Below are positions 24,364-34,115 of a stretch of 64,000 nucleotides of DNA, in pieces (positions within the stretch are counted from its first letter, which is position 1; the number at the start of each line of letters is the position of its first letter). The DNA comes from Apricaphanius iberus (taxonomy: Eukaryota > Chordata > Actinopteri > Cyprinodontiformes > Aphaniidae): positions 1,054,001 through 1,118,000 of the forward strand of contig JAPXFQ010002381.1 of NCBI GenBank assembly GCA_028564705.1. The letters run 5' to 3'. A program made the translations under genes and the position numbers. The notes beneath the pieces were generated by a model that worked only from the letters and a program-made list of their open reading frames with translations, did not search any database and was not told the DNA's origin.

Positions 24364-25563
24364 AGTATTGCTGTTTATTTTATCTAATGTTTTATGCTTT
24401 TCATGTTTTATGTTTAATTTCTGATTTTACTTTCCATGCTTTTTTGATTAATTGCTGTTGTTTTTACTTTTGCTAATGTACTTTTTATGGTTTTCATGTT
24501 TTCATGTTTTTGTGTTTTATTCTTAATTGATGTTTTTGCTTTTGTGATTTGATCATGTTTGGTTTCTTTACCACCATCATGTAAAGCACCTTAAATTATC
24601 TTGTTGGTGAAAGTGTGCTATAAAAACAAAATTGCCTTGCCTTTTTCACATCGTTCTGTCTCTTCATGTATTCCCAGACACACTCGATTAAGTTGAGATC
24701 AGAGCTCCGTGAGGGCTATACCATCAGTTCCAGTACTTCTTGTTCTTCTTTATGCTGAAGATGGTTCTTAAAGACGTTGGTTGTATGTTTGGGGTCGTTG
24801 TACTGCTGAAAAATAAATTTGGGACCAATCATACCCATCCCAGATGGTTTTGCATGATGGATAAGTATCTACTTGTATATCTCAGCACTGAGAACACCAT
24901 TAATCCTGATCAAATCTCCAACTCCATTTGCAGAAATGAAAAGCAAACATTCACCTCCACCATGCTTCACTGTTGCATGCAGACACTCTAGTGTATTCCT
25001 CTCCGACCTTTCTACATAAAAACTGCCTGCTGCTAAAGCCAAATATTTCACATTTTTACTTATAAGTCCAGAACAGCTGCTGATATTTTTTTGCACCCTA
25101 GTTCCTATGTTTTTGTGCATACTTGAGTCGCTTCGCCTTGTTTCCACATTGGAGGTATAGCTTTTTTGGGCTGAAACACTTCCTTGACGACAACCTCTTG
25201 CCAGACTTCTCCGGGAAGTAAAAGGGTGTACCTGGGTCCCACTGGTTTCGGACAGTTCTGAGCTTATGGCACTGCTGGGCGTCTTCTGGTTTCGAAGGGT
25301 AATAAGCTGCAATAAATTTCCCTTGCTGACCCCTGCGTCTATTATCCCCAATGTTGCCCGTTTCTTTATGCTTCCTCAAAAGAGCTTGAATAGCACATGT
25401 TGAAACTCCAGTCTGTTTTGATATCTTTGTCGGGGATAGACCATGCTGATGCAGTACCTTGCATCTTATTGTTTTGCTCAATCTGACATTAAACTGTCTT
25501 CCACAACTTCAATGTGGTAGCAGAGTTTGGCTGTTCCTCACCCAGATTTGTAGGCAAAAGATA

Positions 25564-27004
25564 CACTCAACAAAAATATAAATGCAACACCTTTGTTTCT
25601 GCTCCCATTTTTCATGAGATTGTCTTAAAGATCTAAAATTCATCCCAGATACACAATATTACCATTTCTCTCAAACATTGTTCACAAATCAGTCTAAATG
25701 TGTGATAGTGAGCACTTCTGCTTTGCTGAGATAATCCATCCCACCTCACAGGTGTGCCACATCAATATGCTGATCTGACATCATGATTAGTGCACAGGTG
25801 TACCTTATAGTGCTCACAATAAAAGGCCACCCTAGAATGTGCAGTTTTTTGGTTTATTGGGGGTCTGGGGACTCAGAACCTGTCAGTATCTGGTGTGACC
25901 ACCATTTGCCTCATGCAGTGCAATACATCTTCTTCGGATAGAGTTGTATCAGATTGTCAATTGTGGCCTGTGGAATGTTGGTCCACTCCTCTTCAATGGC
26001 TGTGCGAAGTTGTTGGATATTAGTAGGAACTGGTACACGCTGTCGTATACGCCGGTCAAGCACATCCCAAACATGCTCAATGGGTGACATGTCCGGTGAG
26101 TATGCTGGCCATGCAAGAACTGGGACATTTTCAGCTTACAAGAATTGTGTACAGATCTTTGCAACATGGGGCCGTGCATTATCTTGCTGAAACATGAGGT
26201 GATGTTCATGGATGTATGGCACAACAATGGGCCTCAGGATCTCATCACGGTATCTCTGTGCATTCAAAATGCCATCACTAAAATGCACCTGTGTTCTTCA
26301 TCCATAACAGATGCCTGCCCATACCACAACCCCACCACCACCATGGGCCACTTGATCCACAACAAAGCGCTCACCAACACAACGCCACACACGCTGTCTG
26401 CCATCTGCCCTGAACAATGTAAACCGAGATTCATCCGTGAAGAGAACACCTCTCCAACGTGCTAGACGCCATCGAATGTGAGCATTTGCCCACTCAAGTC
26501 TGTTACGGCGACGAGCTGGAGTCAGGTCAAGACCCCGATGAGGACAACGAGCATTCAGTTGAGCTTCCCTGAGACGGTTTCTGACAGTTTGTGCAGAAAT
26601 TGTTTGGTTATACAAACCAACTGTTTCAGCAGCTGTCTGAGTGGCTGGTCACAGACGATCTTGGAGGTGAACCTGCTGGATGTGGAGGTCCTGGGCTGGT
26701 GTGGTGACACGTGGTCTGCGGTTGTGAGGCCGGTTGGATGTACTGCCATATTCTCTGAAACGCCTTTGGAGACGGCTTATGGTGGAGAAATGAACATTCA
26801 ATGCACGAGCAACAGATCTGGTTGACATTCCTGCTGTCAGCATGCCAATTGCATGCTCACTATCACACATTTAGACTAATTTGTGAACAATTTTTGAGAG
26901 AAATGGTAATATTGTGTATCTGGAATGAATTTTAGATCTTTATGTCCATCTCATGAAAAATGGGAACAGAAATAAAGGTGTTGCGTTCATATTTTTGTTG
27001 AGTG
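25564..27004 (-). mobile_element. Tc1-type transposon (inner layer, 1441 bp)
   Basis: A near-complete Tc1 element with both ends. It starts CACTCAACAAAAATAT at 25564 and ends ATATTTTTGTTGAGTG at 27004, with TA duplications at 25562-25563 and 27005-27006. The first 151 bp at each end (25564-25714 and 26854-27004) are mutual inverted repeats with few differences. The left repeat continues inward, but the right one jumps directly from GTGAGCA into the transposase coding region, so about 150 bp including the start codon were lost there. The family is widely shared among fishes (recall). It interrupts the 5' region of the older Tc1; removing it restores a continuous flank. Confidence 0.95.
25883..26853 (-). 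pseudogene. Tc1 transposase pseudogene (DD34E)
   Basis: It would catalyse cut-and-paste transposition at TA sites. The minus strand holds helix-turn-helix sequence (ARALNVHFSTISRLQRRF near 26810-26755), the linker HNRRPRVTTPAQD, then AEVTVR-type second helices (ISAQTVRNRLREAQLNAR near 26598-26545). The catalytic blocks are FTDESRF (about 26444-26424), QQDNARPH (about 26192-26169) and SPDMSPIEHVWD (about 26098-26063). The spacing between the last Asp and the Glu is 34 residues, diagnostic of Tc1. Damage: the N-terminus and start codon are deleted; there are in-frame stops at 26649-26651, 26298-26300 and 26136-26138; and a one-base insertion near 25945 shifts the C-terminus. All three catalytic residues are retained, so the loss is relatively recent. 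Confidence 0.92.
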
Positions 27005-27163
27005 TAGCAACACCAAATATTGATTTGATTCAGATTTATCTTTTGTTTTCTCAGTGCCCTATATGTAAATTGATTTAAAAAAATAAACAACTCTTACATT
27101 TCTGAAATTCTCAATTTGCAGCATTTTTTTCACAGCTGCCTAAAACATTTGCACAGTAGTGTA

Positions 27164-29089
27164 AATGAAATTTTCATAAAAAAATTACTGTGGGTTTATT
27201 TGAAATAGTATGTACACAGAGACAAAAAATATAGGGGAAAAAAGGGAGGTGGGAAAAACTTAAAAGTGAAACTCAAAAAAGGAGATAGAGAGAGAGCGTA
27301 GTAACAAGAAAACACAATAAAAGTCAAAAGGAAATCATAAGGAAAAAACAATAGCAAACCAAACAAACAGTGGGAGAAACTGAGGACCCCACAGCAACAA
27401 CCCACAAATAGACATATAAATACAACAGTGTCACTGAAAAATCACATTGTACCGATTATTACAAGATGTATTAGTTGTAACCTCAGCCCTAAAGTGCACC
27501 GGTACACACCTGAATCCCAAACACCTGTCTGTGTGAGCATGCTGGTATATATAAGCTTTCTCTATATGAGTGTTCAATATCTGGTGTCCTGACCCCAGGA
27601 CTCGATGAGTCTTTGGGGACAAGACACGAAGGAGATCGGAGCCGCAGACATTCAAAGAACCTCCAGAGCACAGTAACCCCTGGCAGATCAAGTCAGCGCT
27701 GAACGTACTCTCCAGAGAGGAGCAGAGGGAAAGCATCAAACAGCTACAGTACAGAAGCCCCATAAGGCTGTAGAGATGAGCACACAGCCCCTGCTTGCAG
27801 CTGGCTTTGCCAGGGCAGATCCAGCCATGGACTCAGAGACCTGAGGGCACACCGCCCTTCAGAAGAGACCCATGTGTTGTTGGGTTATTTTATCCTGTGT
27901 TTGTTATCTGTTTATCTGTGTCGATGAATTCATCATTACTTAATTTCTCAGAAACATTTAATGGATATATATTTGGAGAAATGTTTTGTTAATTTTGTTT
28001 GTATTCAGGTTTAATCAAGCAAGATTGTATCAAAATATGACTTTCAGGACAGATTACTAGAAAAGTAAACAATATTACTTAACTTAAAGTTTGCCCAAAA
28101 ATTTTAATTAAACAGCAAATGTATTTTGAAAGACGTAATTATATATCACTTGCTTATAGGGAATGTATGCTTCACTCAATGTTAAACTTGCATTTAATGC
28201 AAAATGAATCCATAATATCTGATGAAAATCCTCTCCTGAGAACAGAAATATCGCTGGTGACCTAATAAAAAAATGTAAGATATATTTTATAATTTAATAT
28301 AAGAAGGAAAGACTTTGCAAAGGAAAAGACTTTGTTTTTTCCACACTCACACGTGCTGTGCATACTGTCTCACTCCAGGAATCCTCCAAGGACAGAGACT
28401 CTCTGTCCTAACAATGAGAGCTTGGGTGAACTAGGGCAAAGATCTGTAGTCTTTTGCCACATAAAACTTTTAATATGAGGCCTCCTCAGAACCAGTTGGC
28501 CATCTAAAAGCCCTAAACCCTGTAATTGACCTTAAAAATACTTTCCGTGGAGGTCGCCAGTCATGTCATTGGCCTTCGGCCCAAGCGGTGGCCGCATCTC
28601 CTCAGCCCAGAAGGAGCCTGGGAAGGCCTCACAGGGTATATTTAGTGGCCCTGTCCTTTTGAGAGGAGCAGGAGATGTAGATAATGCCAGTCTTCATATA
28701 AAACCACTCCACCGCCCACGAGTGCGCATCTGACAGCAACATTTCCCGCTCCCACGGGGACATGTTTCCTGAGGTCACAGGTTAATTACATGAAAGGCAT
28801 AGTGCAGGTGATATTAACACACACTAAATGGCAAACTGTAGAAGAGACCAGCTATACTTGCTGACATCTGTTAGGAAGATTCCAAATAAATTACTTTGCT
28901 GCAGCAGAATAATCTCACACTAAAATATAGAAAAAAAGTCAACCCATAAAACGAGAACATCAATTCAGGAGGGATAAAAATCTTTAATTACCAGTGGCAG
29001 GGATATGGGAACTCTTTAAAACAAGCGTAACTGAAGAATCTTGTTTTTCATTCCAGCTCTCAAGGTGAGTTTGATGTACAACAAAGTAT
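27164..29089. other. gene-free stretch, possible regulatory DNA near 28.4-28.8 kb
   Basis: No gene recognised. A TATATAAG box near 27548-27555 precedes GC-balanced sequence to 27880, but no coding frame or splice pattern supports a promoter. The stretch 28370-28800 is repeat-free, moderately GC-rich and contains AGGTCACAGGTTAATTAC (28764-28781), a nuclear-receptor half site next to a homeodomain core. It is a plausible conserved element. Confidence 0.45.
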
Positions 29090-29420
29090 ATACATGTAGA
29101 AAAGCATCTCATGTCCATTGTTTCTATAGTGGAGGATCCATAATGTTGTGGGGCTCATTCTCTTCTAAAGGCCCTAGTGAAACATGTTATAGTCTATTGC
29201 ATCATGACTTATCTTCTAGTCTCTGAATGTAAACTGAAAAAGTGGGTAGTGACTGAGTAATTAAATAGATAAATTATCCAAAAACATAAGGCCAAATCAA
29301 GATAAAGAATGTTTCAGCAGATATCCAGCAAAAACCCTCTCATACCCATCCTAGTTCTTGGATCTGAATCTTTTTGAAAACTTTAAAGGTGAGCGAAATA
29401 TAAGTGAACAACAAAAACAG
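29090..29420 (+). mobile_element. Tc1 transposase relic
   Basis: The plus strand at 29128-29175 reads SGGSIMLWGSFSSKG, the Tc1 glycine block. At 29358-29400, LDLNLFENFKGE matches the block carrying the catalytic Glu (PDLNPIENLW type). Between them the frame is broken by stops. No terminal repeats were found. It is a 330-bp fragment of an old copy, just upstream of the next Tc1 element. Confidence 0.7.
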
Positions 29421-29855
29421 ACTCAGAACTCTGAATCTAGAGTTCTGTGTTTACATTGTTTTGCCACTTGAAACAAAATTGGCAAGTTGAAATTACTTAT
29501 TGGGCGCAAACATTGATTTACAATGGGGGAAAAAGTTTTTGGCAGCCACCAATTATGCAATTTGTCCCACTTGAAAAGATGAGAGAGGTCTTTAATTTTC
29601 ATAATTGGTACACTTCAACTGTGAGAGGCAGAATGGAGAAAAAGAAATCTAGGAAACTAGATTTTATGATTTTTAAAATAATTTATTTGTATTATGGTGC
29701 AGAAAAGAAAGTATTTAGCACCTACAAAAAAGCAAGAATTCTGACCCTCACAGACCTGTTACTTCTTTAGGGAACTCTTCTATCCTCCACTTGTTACATG
29801 TACTAATGGCACATGTTTGAACTCATTATTTGTATAAAAAACACCTGTCCATATG

Positions 29856-30020
29856 CAGAGGTGGGAATTGTGGCTTCAACAAGTGAACTCCATGTAATGT
29901 TTTTTTTTCGCTCAGCCACTGAACCAGGTGATTCCAATCAGCATTCACCTGGTTTAGTTTCTGAGCAGAAGAAAAACATGGCATGGAGTTCCCTTGTTGA
30001 AGCCACAATTTCCAACCCTG
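29856..30020. mobile_element. hairpin MITE, 76-bp arms
   Basis: Two arms, 29856-29931 and 29945-30020, are reverse complements with about 85% or more identity and a 13-bp loop. Ends are CAGAGGTGGGAATTG and, reverse complemented, CAGGGTTGGAAATTG. CAG(R)G ends suggest the hAT superfamily. The flanking 8-mers (TCCATATG and TCAAATAG) are only partly alike, so a target duplication is not proven. It was inserted in the 5' leader of the Tc1 element. Confidence 0.85.
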
Positions 30021-30047
30021 TCAAATAGTCAGACTTCAACATCAACC

Positions 30048-30965
30048 ATTGCCAAGACCAGAGAGCTGACCAAGGACACCAATGACCAGTGTTATTAAAA
30101 ATGAACGAAATATGGAAAACTAGAGGTAATAAAACATATTAGTTAACTGAAATAAAAATAAAAACGAAAATTTGAAACAGAATGAAAACTGAAACTTTAA
30201 GGAATGTTATAGAACTAACTAACCAAAACAAATGTAATTTATTGAGAAAATGTGCTTAGTTTTCTTTTCATAATGTGTCTCATAAAATCTAGAAGAAATA
30301 TTTCTGTCGCTCTCTGTCACCAGAAATATATGTTTATCTGTGTTATGCTTTTTTAGTTGTACAAATTGCCTTGAAAAAAACAACAGAACGGGAAAGTTGG
30401 ATATCCCATCGACTCGCTCCCTTTCAAGGAAATAAAAGACGTCTTTGGATTGCAAGCTGTCAGAAGAAGCGATTGAAACGATGATTAAACAGTTTTTAGC
30501 AAAAATGTAATAACAGATGAGCTACGGCGGCTAACAAGCAAGCTAACACTGCGACTGCAAGCAATAACAATGGGAGCTGGTGTTACACCAGAGCTGTGTA
30601 GCTGGTGTAGGTTGTGCATGTGTCCGCTGTTTTGATGGACAAATAATCTCTCTATAGTTTCTGGTCTGTATTAAGAAAAGGAGGTGAACGGGGCCATGTA
30701 CTGTGAAATTTGGGGCAAACAACCTCCTTCCATCAATGAGAGTAGTGAAGATAGGGAAACGTGTTTGGGATCCTCCAGGATGACAATGATTCCAAACACA
30801 CCGCCACGAAACGAAGGAGGGGTTATGTCAGTCACCAGACCTGAATCCAAAGGGAATCTGCGGAGGGAGTGGTCCATGTTGTCCTGCAATGGCTTCATAA
30901 GATCCCAATTCTAGAGAAGCTCTGCATGAAAGAGTGGACCAAAATACTAACTATAGTGTCTGTAA
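30048..30965 (+). pseudogene. Tc1 transposase pseudogene, start codon lost
   Basis: The expected start reads ATT GCC AAG ACC AGA GAG CTG ACC AAG GAC at about 30048, so ATG has become ATT. After about 15 codons the frame runs into inserted hAT-like DNA. It resumes near 30690 with NGAMYCEIWGKQ, and a broken SRMTMIPNTPP block covers the region of the second catalytic Asp. TRPESKGNLRREWSML (30830-30880) stands for the PDLNPIENLWREL block, with the catalytic Glu replaced or shifted. Stops occur at 30915 and beyond. Non-functional. Confidence 0.75.
30088..30665 (+). mobile_element. hAT-like insertion, boundaries uncertain
   Basis: Starts near CAGTGTTATTAAAAATGAACG and continues with an A-rich AACTGAAATAAAAATAAAAACG stretch, resembling the end of a non-autonomous fish hAT family (CAGTGTTGTTAAAAATAACG type, from recall). 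A matching right end is not found, and where the Tc1 resumes (about 30665) is judged from the transposase text. No open frame of note. Confidence 0.4.
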
Positions 30966-31101
30966 ACCTGATGAAGGCCTACAAGCAATGTCTCTCACAA
31001 TGAAAATTTACCTATGATGAAAATTACCGACTTCTTTCATCTTTTTAAATGGGACAACTTGCACATTCAGTGGCTGCTAAATACTTATTTGCCTCACCGT
31101 A

Positions 31102-31683
31102 AAAACACAAAAATATATATTTTACTTGTAAATAGTTTCTAAACGCAATGATAAACTAATCATGCAATATTTTACTGACACAAACAAATACTGAAAATGT
31201 CAGTTAGTGTAGATGCCAACCATAACAAGGGGTCTTATGGAAAAATATTTCTTTATATGCATTCTATTTTTCTGATCTTGACATTTTTTGTTTGATAAGT
31301 GGGGTGAATATTAGTCTGTGTTTTAGTAAAAGTGGCTGTTTGTGGCCCTTAAATAAAAATAAATATTTGTATTTTTGTTGTTCTAGGAAGATTTCAGTAT
31401 ATCTGCATATTTTTTAATTGACTTACATCAGTCAAAATCCCTCCTTAAAAAATCTTTGTTAAGTCTAAAAGGGATGATAAGAAATGTTAACATCTCCACG
31501 AACCAATGTATTTAACATTGAAAGATTAAAGCTTGCTTTTTTGTTTGTTTATTTTACTGTCAAATCATCCAGTGATTAAAAAATGATCACATTTAGGCCT
31601 TCTCCTTCATTTTTACCTGTGGTGTCAAAAAGGAATGTCTAAGAGTCTTAGGAATTCTTCATCTTTCTTGCTATAAAAGCCAG
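31102..31683. other. gene-free stretch
   Basis: AT-rich, with no gene or recognised repeat in about 580 bases. Confidence 0.5.
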
Positions 31684-31850
31684 GGGTTGGGAGTTTGTCT
31701 TGCAAACGAAGGGTGACCAGTTCAAGGTCAAACTCTGGTTGTCTGTCTTTGTGCCCTTGGGCAAGACACTTCACCTGTTACCTACTGCATGGTCAGAAGG
31801 CCTGGTGGCGCCAGTGTCCGGCAGCTTCACCTCTGTCTTTTAAATGACAA
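31684..31850 (+). mobile_element. SINE fragment
   Basis: Contains GACCAGTTCAAGGTCAAACT (a decayed Pol III B-box region), then GCCCTTGGGCAAGACACTTC and GGTGGCGCCAGTGTCCGGCA. These blocks occur in this order in a very common fish SINE family (recall). The 3' half and tail are missing. A reversed 3' end of the same kind of family lies at 37132-37230. Confidence 0.65.
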
Positions 31851-33960
31851 CTTATGATATGCGTTCTGAGTATGTGTCACGTGATTTGTGATTTATTCGC
31901 TTGTAAAAATGAATAATTAAAATGACTACAAATCAGAACCAGCACATATGACATCAAGGGGGTAGCGCTTACTAGCGCTTCTCCCACATGCTGGCTCCAG
32001 TTCAACCGATTATTTCTGCCCTAGCATAGCTGCCGATTCCCACATGGCCAGATTTATAATGGTTTTCTCCACGTTTAATGCTCCTTCCTTTGTCCTGGAA
32101 GAAGGAAGCAAAACTCACTAAAGTCACTGCCATTTTTCTTCTTCTTCTTCAGTTGTAGTCCACTACGTGTTTTCACACAAAACCTAAAGTATCATTCGCA
32201 GAAAATTAGCACTTTCTTTCAAAATACGTCTTTAAAGTTAATCATCATCATATGTTAAATCCATAGCAGTTTTCACCCGGGATCAGTAAATAACTTTTAA
32301 TGTCCATTGACTCTTATTCATATTCATATTTTTTGACTGTAGGGGACCTATGGACTGAATGTAGAAGGGCGTGACTTAGGCTCCCCATATGCATTGACAA
32401 CAAAGAGAGGTGTAATTTCTTCCATCCATGTCAGCGCATGCCAAAGCATCACTGTGCTTAAACTCTTCCCATGTTGTCACTCAAATGCTACGCTCCTGAT
32501 GGTTGCCATTGTCTATGTCAGATGAAACTGGAAGATAATTTAAGATCTCTTTCATGAAATATTAAAGCTGGACAGGAATCACACTTTTTCCACTGTCTTG
32601 TAAATACTTTAAAAGTGAAAACTAACAGCCGGAAAGTCTTCCTTTTTGACCCCTTCAGTCAGGCAGACAATCAATAAAATAAAAGTTTCCTGACATCTCA
32701 AAAGGCAAATTCTGGGAGATGGACAACGATAGCAGAGTGACGCTACAAAGAGGGAAACATCTGAGCACGGTTATAAAAAAAAAGTTCATTGGCGATCGTG
32801 CCCAGCAGGTGATGTAATGAGTGCTCCTAGCAACAAGTACAGATTGACAGCTGGCAGCTGATGTGTTGTGATTCTCACATCTGTCAGGGTCTTATCAATC
32901 TAACTTTGAAGACCAATTAAAATTGTTGGTGTCTCTTGTGGGTGAGAAAAAGTGTAAATGGCATAGTATTCCCTCATAACATGGGAATCACACCTTTAAA
33001 TTCTTTCCAGCAGCAGCGAGAGCCTGCAGATGACTTGTTTCTGACTGCTCATCAGGTCTGGAAGCTACAAGCCTTGGCAAGCTTCAGTAAAACACTCCTA
33101 ACTATAGATTTCATGACCTCCAGCATTTTTGGCTTTTACACAACATTTTAATCGATCATAAAATCATTCACTGCTGTAAGAAACTACTTTTTCACTATTT
33201 TTAACCAGTTGTCATTTTTACGTCTGTTATTTTTCTTTCTGTCTCATAAAAGCAATCATTTGATCCAGAAATTTAGAAGAAAAGAACACGAAAAGAGAGT
33301 CTTAAAACTTATATCCTGGAGCTGCAGTCACTCCACATAAAATTCTGACCCAACAAAAACAAAGAAAGACTTTTGATCTCCTTTATGAAAGGACAACTAC
33401 AGAGCTCGACAGGCCGGGGGTTCGTGTGCTTTTTGTGGTCATGGCCGCAGATCTGCCGACCACTCCTTGCCCATCTGGGCTGCCGGTGGTGCTCTTCCTT
33501 TTCTCTGAGGACAGCGAGTTCAGACCAGTAATTTATTTCAGATGAGCTCAAGTAATATTTCCAGATTAATACGAGCCATATTCCTTCAGAACTGTCCTTT
33601 CTTTCTTCTTCGTCTGCATGTTTTTTTCACATCTTACATGTTCAAATCGTCTGGCTAAGGATGAAAGAGAGAAGTAAAGGGGGGAAAAAAAGAGTAAGGG
33701 AAGATGAATACGTTTTATGCATAGTGAGGAAAACCAATTGCAGCATGGCACCGTCTCTTTTTAATTATCTTCTGAAATATGTTTACTGCTACTGAGGTCA
33801 GAAAACAGACTTTACCCTGCATGTAAATTTCTAATAAACTATTTTAAGTTTATTATCTAATAGTCTAGTAAACCCATTCAGCTTCTCTATGACAACTGAT
33901 TTGTGTTAAAAATAAGAAATATAAGGACTGCTATTTTTAAAGAATTATATGGATACACTT
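31851..33960. other. gene-free stretch, candidate exon and enhancer-like segments
   Basis: No firm gene. A CTT run lies near 32137-32156. Sequence 32560-32930 is repeat-free and carries two CAGCTG E-boxes one base apart (32848-32853 and 32855-32860) next to a TGACAG Meis-like site. The segment 33300-33550 is GC-richer than its surroundings and is open on the minus strand for 80 codons, with an acceptor-like CTGTCCTCAG, but I recognise no protein. Confidence 0.4.
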
Positions 33961-34027
33961 GCTGCACAGTGCCACAGTGGTTAGCACTGTTGCCTTGCAG
34001 CAAGAAGGTCCTAGGTTTGAATTCTGA
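33961..34027 (+). mobile_element. tRNA-like SINE head
   Basis: Reads GTGCCACAGTGGTTAGCACT and then GGTCCTAGGTTTGAATTC, i.e. A-box- and B-box-like Pol III promoter blocks, the same family as the minus-strand copy at 18794-19007. It stops abruptly where hAT-like sequence (CTAGGGCTGCCACAAGC) begins at 34028. It is not a tRNA gene, as there is no cloverleaf 3' half. Confidence 0.65.
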
Positions 34028-34115
34028 CTAGGGCTGCCACAAGCAATTATTTTGATGATCGACTAATTGTCAATTACTTTGCCTATTAGTCGACTAATCG
34101 GATCACCCATAAATT
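34028..34115 (+). mobile_element. hAT terminus
   Basis: TAGGGCTGCCACAAGCAATT followed by GATGATCGACTAATTGTCAA and ATTAGTCGACTAATCGGATC, the terminal region of a fish hAT family with repeated GATTAGTCGACTAATC-type blocks (recall). It truncates the SINE head. No matching right end of this family is seen. Confidence 0.55.

Larger units (their letters stand above)
22788..24641 (+). mobile_element. L2-type LINE insertion with deleted RT region
   Basis: A plus-strand segment inserted into the Tc1 transposase. Its right end at about 24560-24641 is the typical fish LINE tail (CACCTTAAATTATC…GTGTGCTATAAAAACAAAATTGCCTTGCC). An endonuclease piece lies at about 23415-23680. No RT domain is present between it and the 3' UTR; instead a TTAA element sits at that junction (23852-24363). 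The first part, 22788-23400, is not recognisable LINE sequence and includes an open frame (22936-23139) with KTRVVLSEAYTRW-like residues. It could be a different element, or the target of the LINE. Confidence 0.7.
22668..25481 (-). pseudogene. Tc1 transposase pseudogene, interrupted and catalytically dead
   Basis: DDE/DD34E transposase remains. Starting at 25481 the minus strand reads MSKTIRCKVLHQHGLSPTKI and GVSTCAIQALLRKHKETGN (helix-turn-helix DNA-binding part), then GNKAKRLKYAQKH near 25110. After frameshifts come ATVKHGGGECLLF and ANGVGDLIRINGVLSAEIYK (24985-24880), and FQQYNDPKHTTN near 24810-24775. At that block the family has QQDNDPKH, so the second catalytic Asp has become Tyr. The catalytic Glu survives in DLNLIECVW (near 24700). 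The C-terminal segment STEDLWLV…FLQKLCKWIEELI lies 1.9 kb away at 22787-22670. Multiple frame breaks, the Asp loss and the LINE insertion all inactivate it. Confidence 0.85.
22668..27163 (-). mobile_element. Tc1-type transposon (outer layer), split by two insertions
   Basis: One minus-strand Tc1 copy in three pieces: 22668-22787 (3' part), 24642-25561 (transposase body) and 27005-27163 (5' terminal region). The right end reads CCTAAAACATTTGCACAGTA near 27140-27159 and closes with TA at 27162-27163, as expected for the CAGTACTGTA-ended Tc1 families of fish. The left terminal repeat is not found. The pieces join logically: the transposase reads through …DLNLIECVWEYMKRQ at 24715-24660 and resumes as STEDLWLVLQDVCTNVPP at 22785-22730. 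The gaps hold a LINE-containing segment and a second Tc1. Confidence 0.9.
29521..31099 (+). mobile_element. Tc1-type transposon with both ends, interrupted twice
   Basis: The left end is TA|CAATGGGGGAAAAAGT at 29519-. The right end is GCCTCACCG|TA closing at 31099-31101. The terminal 110 bp are imperfect inverted repeats: for example GGCAGCCACCAATTATGCAA on the left against AGCAGCCACTGAATGTGCAA on the right strand. The family is the one ending CAGTGGGG…CCCCACTG common in fishes (recall). It is interrupted by a hairpin element at 29856-30020 and by foreign sequence at about 30088-30665. Confidence 0.88.

Noticed and set aside
27540..27990. TATA promoter and short plus-strand gene
   Set aside because: TATATAAG is frequent by chance in AT-rich DNA, and the downstream frame shows no domain.
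29826..30028. Two small genes on opposite strands with similar proteins
   Set aside because: Both are produced by the symmetric arms of the hairpin element.
33961..34027. tRNA gene
   Set aside because: Only A- and B-box-like blocks of a SINE head are present. No acceptor stem or anticodon arm can be paired.
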